In this document: positions 16,701 to 22,927 of the stretch, one piece after another
How positions within the stretch are numbered: position 1 is the stretch's first letter
Layout: the number at the start of each line of letters is the position of its first letter
Assembly (NCBI GenBank): GCA_017937765.1
Contig: JAGBCY010000002.1
Coordinates: forward strand, 1 to 32,149
Direction: 5' to 3'
Origin: Alistipes sp.
Lineage (GTDB): Bacteria > Bacteroidota > Bacteroidia > Bacteroidales > Rikenellaceae
Length of the DNA: 32,149 nucleotides
Position numbers and translations under genes: made by a program
The notes under the pieces: generated by a model
The model's input: the letters and a program-made list of their open reading frames with translations, nothing else
Told to the model about the DNA's origin: nothing
Database searches by the model: none

Positions 16701-17335
16701 CTGGTGGTAAGGATGTAGTTATTACTATTGGCAAGCCTAACTTGACAGGTTCAGACGTTACCTTTACGGGCGTGACAGTTAAGGGTAGCGGTTATGCAAC
16801 AGGTGTACAGCACGTGAATACTGTTACTTACAACGACGTTACTATCAATGGTGAGATGTGCTTGTATGGCGAAAAGAACGTATTTAACGAGTGTACCTTC
16901 AACTTGGCTGGTGGTCAGTATATCTGGACATACGGCTCGGACGTAACAGAGTTTAACAACTGTACTTTCAACACCGCCGGCAAGGCAATCTTGGTTTACA
17001 ACGAGGGTGATGGTGCTTGCGAGGTAAAGGTTGATGGCTGTGAGTTCAACGCAACAACAGCAGGTTTTGCTGGTGCTATTAAGAACCAGGCTTGTGCTGC
17101 TGTCGAGATAGACAACTTCCAGAGTCCAACTGAAACAAATAACGGTGCTGCTCACAATGTGACATATACAAACACCAATATATTTGATTCTAACTTCTCA
17201 GGTGGTTGGAGAATTAAGAACTATGAGGCTGGTAACCCTATTACCGTAAATGGTGTAGAGTACACTCAGATTGCTATTGATGGTAAGTTGATGACTATCG
17301 ACGCAGACAAGAACGTATCTGTTCTTTTGCATTAA
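13781..17335 (+). CDS. Large surface lipoprotein: fimbrillin-like N-terminus plus tandem beta-helix modules
   Basis: The 1184-residue protein has a lipoprotein signal ending in LGLASC (Cys18). Residues of about 30-400 are beta-rich and read like a fimbrillin/DUF6562-type domain (VDFQLSVNAPELATRAG, VTFELRLVPKRHYRFVVFADF, RPYGKLRVIATDL, then the fimbrillin-like stretch QRNYLTTVIGNVL). From about residue 408 come modules of right-handed parallel beta-helix type: KTLQEALDNYVNGQTIFFVD leads the first, a related block AENLQYLLDN starts near 682, and SQSELNDIFAAGG near 937. Each is followed by rungs with repeated NVTVENCSF / NVTVDSCTF / KVDGCEF motifs. The protein is probably surface exposed and could be an adhesive or glycan-binding fibre. 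Codon use in the second half is T-rich compared with neighbouring genes. It has its own long leader and terminator. Confidence 0.78.
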   Translation: MKARFLALAALVLGLASCQNDFDAANVGAGGEVDFQLSVNAPELATRAGLDGVTPDGQADLNSAYGAIDYFQGGTAGDNLRRDWSDVNLRYTLEVYDVDENGNLVGEAAYAPVKDRQVIIVDEYQPVTFELRLVPKRHYRFVVFADFVPQDVTNTSQSTAIALQQNLGISHTIGNTLADIKVKNDGINDERTDAYFGYENFTITNSASNDIVLKRPYGKLRVIATDLHELNLNVNPKKVKVEYTATHLTNFNAVTGAATFDTENTEVEFDSTYNDVYKEADEGGLANHFYTTGYDALNGANHEQYTNANGAVRHTHMTLFTDYILANNEVSPVHFTMTVYDRENKEIKSTTFNTDIPVQRNYLTTVIGNVLTTATEVEVRIDDNFSNGTEWNPEEDDFDIELVEVDSAKTLQEALDNYVNGQTIFFVDDIEGNVTVDQIEGKDYVIDGNGFNYDGTIYIDGNARSTGAETLTIRNINFATDKDNINFIEQNSTDSAVRYPHNVTVENCSFRATGVDVAALKIRQGYNITVKDCVADGVTRANTSGMHSLGQFYGCTGITIDGVNFNAGRGVSFGTSLNVVVKNSTFVAESYGLRADASVATTLTLENVNISANLPVVARKCTADYTINISGDNTFDAPGYQIVFTKGDDATPFETPTSNWKLNGGVGLRVFPGNTALYAYDAENLQYLLDNATGNTEIHLAADIVGDVTATQKSGVKVTIEGNGHNYAGVITVDGKSATYTTAGLTIKELNFNADSISADACIRLGKDDNSRYTCNVTVDSCTFDVPGAVGVKSYTGGDKNLKIANCTATANAHSLVQAKGIDGILVEKCTVNSKNGMNFNNSTNVTVDQCTTNVKGYAVRYGESSGGAGAAEVYYINNSTLKSACEDGDAVIVLRGTADYATLTITNTTLDGAIKITNNAVDAKVIIDGKEQVEAASQSELNDIFAAGGDVAVTLADGNYALPSISNGDVAISGGKDVVITIGKPNLTGSDVTFTGVTVKGSGYATGVQHVNTVTYNDVTINGEMCLYGEKNVFNECTFNLAGGQYIWTYGSDVTEFNNCTFNTAGKAILVYNEGDGACEVKVDGCEFNATTAGFAGAIKNQACAAVEIDNFQSPTETNNGAAHNVTYTNTNIFDSNFSGGWRIKNYEAGNPITVNGVEYTQIAIDGKLMTIDADKNVSVLLH

Positions 17336-17370
17336 TAAGTAGTTTACTATCATTAGTAGACTATTAATCC

Positions 17371-17404
17371 AAAGCAGCACTCTTTAAGGGTGCTGTTTTT
17401 CTTT
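17371..17404 (+). terminator. Terminator of the beta-helix lipoprotein gene
   Basis: A CAGCAC/GTGCTG stem (17375-17380 with 17390-17395), extended outward by A-T/G-T pairs, is followed by a T-rich tail. It lies 36 nt after the stop. Confidence 0.82.
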
Positions 17405-17454
17405 TATCGTGCAAGCGTAACGATAAAGTAGCCTTACGACCAAAAGGAGCTGAA

Positions 17455-17676
17455 TTATTTATTTTTCTGCTTGTTATACTCCTCCATAAGGCTCTTGCCC
17501 ATATTTACAGCCGTGTCCTCAACCGACTTATATGCATCAACCGTGGCACTCTCAACAGCCTTATAGCCCTCGACAACGCCCTTCTCGATGGCCTTATAAC
17601 CACCAACAACACCCTTCTCGATGGCAACATAGGTGCCAACAACACTCTCCTTCAAGCTCTTCTTCTTTGTCTCCAT
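17455..17676 (-). CDS. Small protein of five 11-residue repeats
   Basis: This 73-residue protein has no signal peptide or membrane helix. Residues 11-65 are exactly five consecutive 11-residue units: SVVGTYVAIEK, GVVGGYKAIEK, GVVEGYKAVES, ATVDAYKSVED, TAVNMGKSLME. The N-terminus (METKKKSLKE) and C-terminus (YNKQKNK) are Lys-rich. Aligned Val, Tyr/Ala and Glu-Lys positions predict one continuous amphipathic helix with 11/3 periodicity, as in LEA proteins, apolipoproteins and synuclein. Such helices bind membrane surfaces or lipid droplets, or protect proteins under stress. I do not know a named family. It lies between convergent and divergent neighbours and is transcribed alone. Confidence 0.78.
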   Translation of the reverse strand: METKKKSLKESVVGTYVAIEKGVVGGYKAIEKGVVEGYKAVESATVDAYKSVEDTAVNMGKSLMEEYNKQKNK

Positions 17677-17711
17677 AATCGTATAGTTTTAATTGTTTAA
17701 CTTTCACGCTG

Positions 17712-17719
17712 CAAAGGTA
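17712..17719 (-). promoter_or_regulatory. Promoter -7 box of the 11-mer repeat gene
   Basis: TACCTTTG on the minus strand lies 35 nt upstream of the ATG at 17676. No clear -33 box is present. Confidence 0.55.
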
Positions 17720-17783
17720 CGTCACTTCGCGCCGCAGAGAAAGAGCCATCGTACCGATTTGTTGGACGATTATTCCGATTAGC

Positions 17784-17815
17784 ATTGCACAATAGGAAAA
17801 TAAACATTACTTTTG
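17784..17815 (+). promoter_or_regulatory. Promoter of the AraC gene
   Basis: ATTG (17784-17787) and TACTTTTG (17808-17815) are separated by 20 bp. The leader to the ATG at 17862 is about 40 nt. Confidence 0.65.
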
Positions 17816-17861
17816 TGGAGCAATAAACTGATTAGACCAATATAATAAGAACATCAGACCA

Positions 17862-18737
17862 ATGAGCAACAACCTCTCCGACACGCTTCGCACCTACCTC
17901 GACCGTGGACACAAGGGGGCGATAGTTAGCATAGGCGACAGCTTCGGCATAGTGCGCAACCCATCGTTTGACGTCCTCCCCAACCACCCCTATCGCAGTC
18001 AGCTGATAGTCGCAGTCTACTGCACCGAGGGGCGCGCCACGGGGCGCATAAATGCCCGCACCTATGAGTTAGAGGCGGGCGGCTTCTTCATTGTCCTGCC
18101 GGGCCAGATAACCGAGTTTGTGGATACCTCGGCCGACTTCGGGGCAACGTATGTGCTGATGTCGGAGGAGTTCACCGGAAGCCTCGGTATAAGCAACACC
18201 TTCGACATCGCGTCGATAGTAGCCGAGCGTCCCTACGTCCTACTACCCGACCGTGCGCGCGGAGCGTTGGAGGCATACCTCGCCATGTGCGAGAACCTTA
18301 TACCCATCGACGAGCACCCTCATCGAATGGAGATTCTGCGTCTTATGACACGAGCCTTCTTCCTCGGCCTCGGCCACTTCCTCCACGAGCCCACGGCGAC
18401 GTCAACGACGCGCCAATCGGAGCTGACGTCGTCGTTCATACGCCTCGTCGAGCAGAACTACCGCACCACACGCGACCTAAAGTTCTATGCCGAGGCTATG
18501 GGGCTCACACCCAAGTACCTATCAACCGTGGTGAAGCAGACGAGCGGCAAGAGTGCCGTAGAGTGGATCGAGAAGTACGTCGTGCTCGATGCCGTGACGC
18601 AACTCACCTCCACCGACAAGAGCATCAAGCAGATAGCCTACGACCTAAACTTCCCGTCGCAATCATTCTTCGGCAAGTACTTCGCACGCATAGTGGGCAT
18701 ATCGCCCGCGGCATATCGCGAAAAAGAGAGGGCATAG
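17862..18737 (+). CDS. AraC family transcriptional regulator
   Basis: The 291-residue protein has an N-terminal cupin-like sensing half (GRINARTYELEAGGFFIVLPGQITEF, about 59-85). A C-terminal AraC double helix-turn-helix spans about 190-290: the first HTH is around LKFYAEAMGLTPKYLSTVVKQ, and the second carries the family signature IKQIAYDLNFPSQSFFGKYF...GISPAAYR. It is a cytoplasmic activator or repressor with an unknown small-molecule signal. It diverges from the 11-mer repeat gene across a 185-bp region holding both promoters, and is followed by lpxB, which has its own -7 box. The divergent neighbour is the most natural local target, but that is inference. Confidence 0.92.
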   Translation: MSNNLSDTLRTYLDRGHKGAIVSIGDSFGIVRNPSFDVLPNHPYRSQLIVAVYCTEGRATGRINARTYELEAGGFFIVLPGQITEFVDTSADFGATYVLMSEEFTGSLGISNTFDIASIVAERPYVLLPDRARGALEAYLAMCENLIPIDEHPHRMEILRLMTRAFFLGLGHFLHEPTATSTTRQSELTSSFIRLVEQNYRTTRDLKFYAEAMGLTPKYLSTVVKQTSGKSAVEWIEKYVVLDAVTQLTSTDKSIKQIAYDLNFPSQSFFGKYFARIVGISPAAYREKERA

Positions 18738-18760
18738 TAGCGTAATTGCAAATAAAAGGT

Positions 18761-18768
18761 TACCTTTG
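18761..18768 (+). promoter_or_regulatory. Promoter -7 box of lpxB
   Basis: TACCTTTG lies 17 nt before the lpxB ATG. The -33 region is poor, so read-through from the AraC gene is also possible. Confidence 0.5.
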
Positions 18769-18785
18769 TAGAAAATAGCAACGCA

Positions 18786-19910
18786 ATGAGATACTACATA
18801 ATTGCCGGCGAGCCCTCGGGCGACCTACACGGCAGCAAGCTGATGCGTGGCATACGCCACAACGACACCGAGGCCGAGTTTCGCTTTTCAGGTGGCGACC
18901 GTATGGCCAGCATCGGAGGCAGGGAGAATATGCTCTACCACTACACGGAGATGTCGTTCTTCGGCTTCGTGCAGGTGGCAATGAACCTACGCACCATATT
19001 CCGACAGATAGACGACGTGAAGCGCGACATCGAGCGTTTCCGCCCTGATGTCATAATCCTCATCGACTACCCCGCCTTCAACCTCCGCATTGCCAAGTGG
19101 GCCAAAGCGCGCGGCGTGAAGGTCTACTACTACATCGCCCCAAAGGTGTGGGCGTGGAAGGAGCGCAGGGTGAAGAGCCTACGTCGCTATGTCGACCGTC
19201 TATATACCATCTTCCCGTTCGAGACGGACTACTTCCGCGGTCACGGCATCGAGCCTGTGTTCTTGGGTAACCCACTCACGGACGACATCGCCGAGCGACG
19301 CGCTACGCTACCCTCGCGCGAGGAGTTCATCAAAGAGTGCAAACTCGACAACCGCCCGATTGTGGCCCTGCTGGCCGGTAGTCGCAGGTCGGAGATCAAG
19401 GCCAACCTCCCCGATATGGTGGCCATAGCACGACGCTTACCCGACTATCAGTTTGTGGTGACCGCCGTGCCGTGGATCGACAAGTCGCTCTACGACAAAT
19501 ATATCGACAACTCGGGCGTGAGGTACGTCTGCGACCGTACGCAGCAGGCCCTCGCCCACAGCGAGGCAGCCATCGTGACGTCGGGCACGGCGACGCTTGA
19601 GACAGCACTAATGGGCATCCCCGAGGTGGTGCTCTACCACGTGCCGTGGCTCTACGAGAAGCTCAAGCCCTACTTCCTACGCATACCCTACATCTCGCTC
19701 GTAAACATCAACCTCAACCGCGAGGCCGTTAAGGAGCTTGTGCGTGCCAACCTCAGCATCGACGAGGCTGCGGCAGAGCTTCGTGCGATACTCCCCGGAG
19801 GCAAGGAGAGAGAGCGTATGATGGATGATTTCCGCGAGCTGAGCGCGATGATCGGTGGCGAGGGTGCCTCGGAGCGCGTGGCAAGGGATATTGTGACAAC
19901 ACTACGATAA
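18786..19910 (+). CDS. lpxB: Lipid-A-disaccharide synthase LpxB
   Basis: The 374-residue GT19 glycosyltransferase has IAGEPSGD at residues 6-13, MSFFGFVQV, DVIILIDYPAFNLRIA, YYIAPKVWAWKERR, and the nucleotide-sugar part VTSGTATLETAL...VVLYH. It joins UDP-2,3-diacylglucosamine and lipid X to give the beta-1,6 disaccharide of lipid A at the cytoplasmic face of the inner membrane. Length is normal. The FAH-fold gene follows 10 bp after its stop, so they are co-transcribed. Other lipid A genes are not in the window. Confidence 0.95.
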   Translation: MRYYIIAGEPSGDLHGSKLMRGIRHNDTEAEFRFSGGDRMASIGGRENMLYHYTEMSFFGFVQVAMNLRTIFRQIDDVKRDIERFRPDVIILIDYPAFNLRIAKWAKARGVKVYYYIAPKVWAWKERRVKSLRRYVDRLYTIFPFETDYFRGHGIEPVFLGNPLTDDIAERRATLPSREEFIKECKLDNRPIVALLAGSRRSEIKANLPDMVAIARRLPDYQFVVTAVPWIDKSLYDKYIDNSGVRYVCDRTQQALAHSEAAIVTSGTATLETALMGIPEVVLYHVPWLYEKLKPYFLRIPYISLVNINLNREAVKELVRANLSIDEAAAELRAILPGGKERERMMDDFRELSAMIGGEGASERVARDIVTTLR

Positions 19911-19920
19911 ACATCAGATT

Positions 19921-20496
19921 ATGAAGCTCATAAACATAATAAACAACCACACTACGGAGGGCGCGACGCCACAGTTCTACCTTAAGGCCGACACGGCACT
20001 CCTGCGCAACAACGACGCCTTCTACATCCCCGATGGCGTTGGACGCGTTGTGGCCTCGCCGCATATCGTGCTCAAGGTCTCGCGCCTTGCCAAGTGCATA
20101 GGCGAGCGTTTCGCGCCGCGCTGCATCGACGGCATTATGGGAGGCGTCACCTTCACCGCAGCCGATAAGCTCGACGCGGCGCGCCGCAAGGGGCTCCCGT
20201 GGGACGAGGCTGTGGGCTTTGACCACTCCTCGGCCCTATCGCTCGACACCCTCGCACGCGATGCTATGCTTCAGGGCGCAACGTTCTATATCAACGGCGA
20301 GGAGCGGGCGCGACTCTCTATCGGCGATATGCGCTTCACGCCCGACAGCGTTGTTGCACACCTTTCGGAGTGTATGACACTGCGTATTGGCGACCTCATC
20401 TTCTTGGGCTCGCCCGCGGAGTTCGACGTGAAGGCTGGCGACAACTACCGCCTCACGATCGGCGACCACACGCTGCTAAACTTCGACATCAAGTAG
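19921..20496 (+). CDS. FAH-fold protein with substituted metal-ligand positions
   Basis: This 191-residue protein matches the short FAH-domain hydrolase/isomerase family: FYLKADTALL near residue 19 corresponds to the usual FLKPD(S/T)ALL, and GLPWDEAVGFDHSSALS and IGDLIFLGSPAEF are typical later blocks. Family enzymes cleave or isomerise acyl-pyruvates using Mg2+ held by a Glu-x-Glu pair and an Asp. At the expected Glu-x-Glu position the sequence reads VVASPHIVLKV, and at the usual G-x-D-x-T-A-R-D block it reads GVTFTAADKL. So the ligands appear to be missing and it may be non-catalytic or have changed chemistry. It is in an operon with lpxB, with no known functional link. A strong hairpin terminator follows. 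Confidence 0.75.
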   Translation: MKLINIINNHTTEGATPQFYLKADTALLRNNDAFYIPDGVGRVVASPHIVLKVSRLAKCIGERFAPRCIDGIMGGVTFTAADKLDAARRKGLPWDEAVGFDHSSALSLDTLARDAMLQGATFYINGEERARLSIGDMRFTPDSVVAHLSECMTLRIGDLIFLGSPAEFDVKAGDNYRLTIGDHTLLNFDIK

Positions 20497-20515
20497 CCGA
20501 TACCTATATTAAAAT

Positions 20516-20548
20516 AAGACTGCGACTTCATACTGAAGTCGCAGTCTT
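20516..20548. terminator. Bidirectional terminator (copy 1 of a duplicated hairpin)
   Basis: A perfect 15-bp stem (20516-20530 with 20534-20548) has a 3-nt loop. It lies 19 nt after the FAH-fold stop on plus and 21 nt after the stop of the minus-strand gene at 20570. On minus it is followed by ATTTTAAT. Its core is nearly identical to the hairpin at 21506-21534. Confidence 0.9.
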
Positions 20549-20569
20549 CTCAATATTACTACAAGTAAT

Positions 20570-21130
20570 TTAATAATCTGCACTATTTAGGTCAATAATA
20601 CGATAATCCAAAGATACACTAACCTCATGAACTATCCAACCATACTGATCATATTGATACACATACTTATAATCTAAAGTTATTCTTTGATCTCCAATTT
20701 GCCACATTGCTGTACTATCAGAATACGCTACGGGTTCACCATATTTTAATACCAGATTTTGCGACATTGTTAAAAATGCATTTTTACATTTAGCGGCCTT
20801 TCTCTTAAACTCAGCTTCCCAAGGCATACCTGGAGTTCCAGTACCACCAGGATCAGAAGCATAAAAGGATATCAGACGTAATTTATTTTCATCGTTAAAT
20901 ACAAAAGATACACTATCGAAATTTGCACCTCCAATTGATGGATTTGAAACTCTGTATATTTCTTCGCCGTACTTATTAGTAGTGTACTTTATTTTTTTGC
21001 CTTTCGATTCTAATTCATCTTCTACAACATATTTAGAATCTCCGAGAGATACTCCATACGCAGAAAGATTTTGCGCAACAACAAATATTGGCATTAATAA
21101 AACGATAAGCGCAGCTAATATTTTTTTCAT
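20570..21130 (-). CDS. Secreted protein of unknown function, AT-rich
   Basis: The protein has 186 residues from the ATG at 21130. A TTG at 21142 is possible but less likely. MKKILAALIVLLMPIFVVAQ is a clear signal peptide with no lipobox, so the protein is periplasmic or secreted. The mature part begins with YGVSLGDSKYVVEDEL, a pattern like small periplasmic domains that start by testing a 'GxSLG' turn. It continues with alternating beta and helix, including GGANFDSVSFVFNDENKL and NLVLKYGEPV. I do not recognise a family. The gene is visibly more AT-rich than its neighbours and lies between two copies of the same hairpin, suggesting recent gain. Confidence 0.72.
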   Translation of the reverse strand: MKKILAALIVLLMPIFVVAQNLSAYGVSLGDSKYVVEDELESKGKKIKYTTNKYGEEIYRVSNPSIGGANFDSVSFVFNDENKLRLISFYASDPGGTGTPGMPWEAEFKRKAAKCKNAFLTMSQNLVLKYGEPVAYSDSTAMWQIGDQRITLDYKYVYQYDQYGWIVHEVSVSLDYRIIDLNSADY

Positions 21131-21212
21131 TATATCATACAATTACAAAAACTTCTTACTCACTTAATGGCTTTTCAGTTACTCCACTTCCCAATATATT
21201 AGTTACACGCAC

Positions 21213-21388
21213 AAAAAAAGCGGGCGGGACATTTAGTCTACTCCATTCTCAAGGTGTTTGGCGTAACCCGATCTGCAGAATAACCAAAAGCCCGCACCGA
21301 AAGGCACGAGCATTTTTGCAAAATTCCTACAGATCCATTTAAGTCGCCAAACTTTTGAGAATACAGAATAGTGCTAAAACGCTTTTCC
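21213..21388 (-). ncRNA. Candidate rod-shaped structured RNA (6S RNA-like)
   Basis: Read on the minus strand, about 176 nt fold into one long interrupted rod. The stems, outermost first, are: 21380-21388 with 21214-21222; 21374-21378 with 21232-21236; 21366-21371 with 21238-21243; 21355-21362 with 21245-21252; 21345-21352 with 21256-21263; 21327-21335 plus 21323-21325 with 21270-21281; and an apical 9-bp hairpin 21303-21311 with 21290-21298 (loop UUUC). Several pairs are G-U on minus and would be A-C mismatches on plus, which fixes the strand. The 3' end is CGC followed by seven U. An internal loop of 9 and 6 nt splits the rod. A consensus promoter lies upstream at 21458-21488. The size, rod shape, central bubble and U-run resemble 6S RNA, but identity is not proven; a leader element of the downstream gene is the alternative. 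Confidence 0.55.
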
Positions 21389-21457
21389 AATATGTCTATA
21401 TGTGCGTATCAAACTATACGCTGTGTTTCATAGGCAAAAATTTATTAGTTACAAAAG

Positions 21458-21488
21458 CAAATATAGTAATAAAGATTAATATTACAAA
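21458..21488 (-). promoter_or_regulatory. Promoter of the structured RNA / secreted-protein transcript
   Basis: On minus, TTTG (21488-21485) and TATATTTG (21465-21458) are separated by 19 bp, a full consensus. The start would be near 21451, 63 nt before the rod. A closer, less perfect box (TATAGTTTG on minus, 21418-21410) could give a start near 21403. Confidence 0.72.
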
Positions 21489-21505
21489 ATTAGAGAACAA
21501 CTTAT

Positions 21506-21534
21506 AACTGCGACTTCATACTTAAGTCGCAGTT
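21506..21534. terminator. Terminator hairpin downstream of trmD (copy 2 of a duplicated hairpin)
   Basis: An 11-bp stem (21506-21516 with 21524-21534) lies 21 nt after the trmD stop. The 25-base core matches the hairpin at 20516-20548 except for one base. Confidence 0.8.
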
Positions 21535-21555
21535 AGTGTCTATTAACGCCATCAT

Positions 21556-22236
21556 CTACTTATCGCCGATAAGGTCCGGACGCAAGGCCTTTGTTCTGCT
21601 CCACGCCTGCTCGTCCTGCCACTTCTCTATCTCGGCAAAGTTGCCTGAGAGTAGCACATCGGGGACCTTCCAGCCATTGAACTCCGCAGGGCGCGTATAG
21701 ACGGGCGGTGCGAGAAGATTATCCTGAAAGCAGTCGGTCAGAGCCGAGGCCTCGTCGCCAATAGCTCCAGGGATGATACGCACCACCGAGTCGGCAATAA
21801 CGCACGCCGCAAGCTCTCCACCTGTAAGAACGTAGTCGCCGATGGATATCTCGCGCGTGATAAGGTGCTCGCGGATACGGTAGTCAATGCCCTTATAGTG
21901 GCCACAGAGGATGATGATGTTCTTCATCAGCGACAGGCGGTTTGCCTCGTGTTGGTTGTAGGTGATGCCATCGGGCGAGGTGAAGATAATCTCGTCGTAG
22001 TCGCGCTCCGACTTCAGCTTCTCGATACAGCGGAAGACGGGCTCGATCTTCATAACCATACCCGCCTCGCCACCAAACGGATAGTCATCGACCGTGCGAC
22101 GCTTGTCGTCGGTATAGTCGCGGAGGTTGTGAACATATATCTCAGCGTGGCCCGACTCCTGCGCGCGCTTCAAGATGGACTCGTTCAGGGGTGAGGCCAG
22201 AAGCTCAGGCACAACAGTAATAATATCTATGCGCAT
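21556..22236 (-). CDS. trmD: tRNA (guanine-N1)-methyltransferase TrmD
   Basis: The 226-residue SPOUT methyltransferase starts [17 protein letters not shown]. It carries [15 protein letters not shown] (around residues 53-67), the trefoil-knot SAM-binding segments [14 protein letters not shown] and [15 protein letters not shown], and the C-terminal [13 protein letters not shown]. TrmD makes m1G37 in tRNAs reading CNN/CCN and similar codons, which prevents frameshifting. Length is normal. It is the last gene of the exbB-to-trmD run, 15 bp after the MBL hydrolase, and is followed by the hairpin at 21506-21534. Confidence 0.96.
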   Translation of the reverse strand: MRIDIITVVPELLASPLNESILKRAQESGHAEIYVHNLRDYTDDKRRTVDDYPFGGEAGMVMKIEPVFRCIEKLKSERDYDEIIFTSPDGITYNQHEANRLSLMKNIIILCGHYKGIDYRIREHLITREISIGDYVLTGGELAACVIADSVVRIIPGAIGDEASALTDCFQDNLLAPPVYTRPAEFNGWKVPDVLLSGNFAEIEKWQDEQAWSRTKALRPDLIGDK

Positions 22237-22251
22237 AACTTAGCCCATCTT

Positions 22252-22917
22252 TTAGCCTTTGTAGTTAACCTCGTCGTTCAGCACCTCGACGATGAACGGG
22301 TTGTACAGCACCTCGTGGCCAATGGTCGACTCGTGCTCGTGACCAGGGTATATGGTAACATCATCGCCCAGAGGCACGATCTGCTCCAATATAGACTTCA
22401 TAATCCACGAGTAGTCACCACCGGGTAGGTCCGTGCGGCCGATGCTCTCGCGAAAGAGCGTGTCGCCCGTGAAGAGCATCTTCTGCTCCTCGTTATAGAG
22501 CACCACGTGGCCCGGGGTATGGCCCGGGGTCTTAAGCACCTTGAGCACCGTGCTACCGAAGCGAAGCTCCTCCATAGCGTCGAGGTCGAGGTCGATGGGT
22601 GGCACCTCGTTGCACTTTAGGCCATACATCATACCTCCCGATGTACTCTCTATAAGGAAGGCATCCTTCTTCGAACAGGCAAACTGCGCACCGTAGGTAT
22701 CCTTGAGCCACTTGACACCACCCACGTGGTCGAAGTGGCCGTGGGTATTTACTGCCATCACGGGCTTCAAACCGCGAGCCTCGATCATATCCTGAAGGAT
22801 TCGATTCTCGCCATCGTTCATATTACCAGCATCAACAACGATGCACTCCTTCGTCTCATCCCACACGAGGTATGTATTCTCGCGGAAGGGGTTAAAAACA
22901 ACACATTTTATATCCAT
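22252..22917 (-). CDS. MBL-fold metal-dependent hydrolase (glyoxalase II-like)
   Basis: The protein has 221 residues from the ATG at 22917; an in-frame TTG at 22935 would overlap the previous gene. The metallo-beta-lactamase motif THGHFDH places metal ligands at His59, His61, Asp63 and His64. Further ligands lie in TPGHTPGH, LFTGDTLFRESIGRTDLPGG and IYPGHEHESTIG. These fit the glyoxalase II/YcbL-like thioesterase subgroup, which hydrolyses thioesters such as S-lactoylglutathione. Bacteroidales generally lack glutathione, so the real substrate is uncertain. It lies 10 bp after the DUF1573 gene, in the TonB operon. Confidence 0.88.
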   Translation of the reverse strand: MDIKCVVFNPFRENTYLVWDETKECIVVDAGNMNDGENRILQDMIEARGLKPVMAVNTHGHFDHVGGVKWLKDTYGAQFACSKKDAFLIESTSGGMMYGLKCNEVPPIDLDLDAMEELRFGSTVLKVLKTPGHTPGHVVLYNEEQKMLFTGDTLFRESIGRTDLPGGDYSWIMKSILEQIVPLGDDVTIYPGHEHESTIGHEVLYNPFIVEVLNDEVNYKG

Positions 22918-22927
22918 AATTCTATAT

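Noticed and set aside
21213-21388. tmRNA, RNase P RNA or SRP RNA for the structured element
   Set aside because: No resume/tag ORF or tRNA-like end, no RNase P conserved core, and no SRP GGAA/GCAG helix 8 signature was found.
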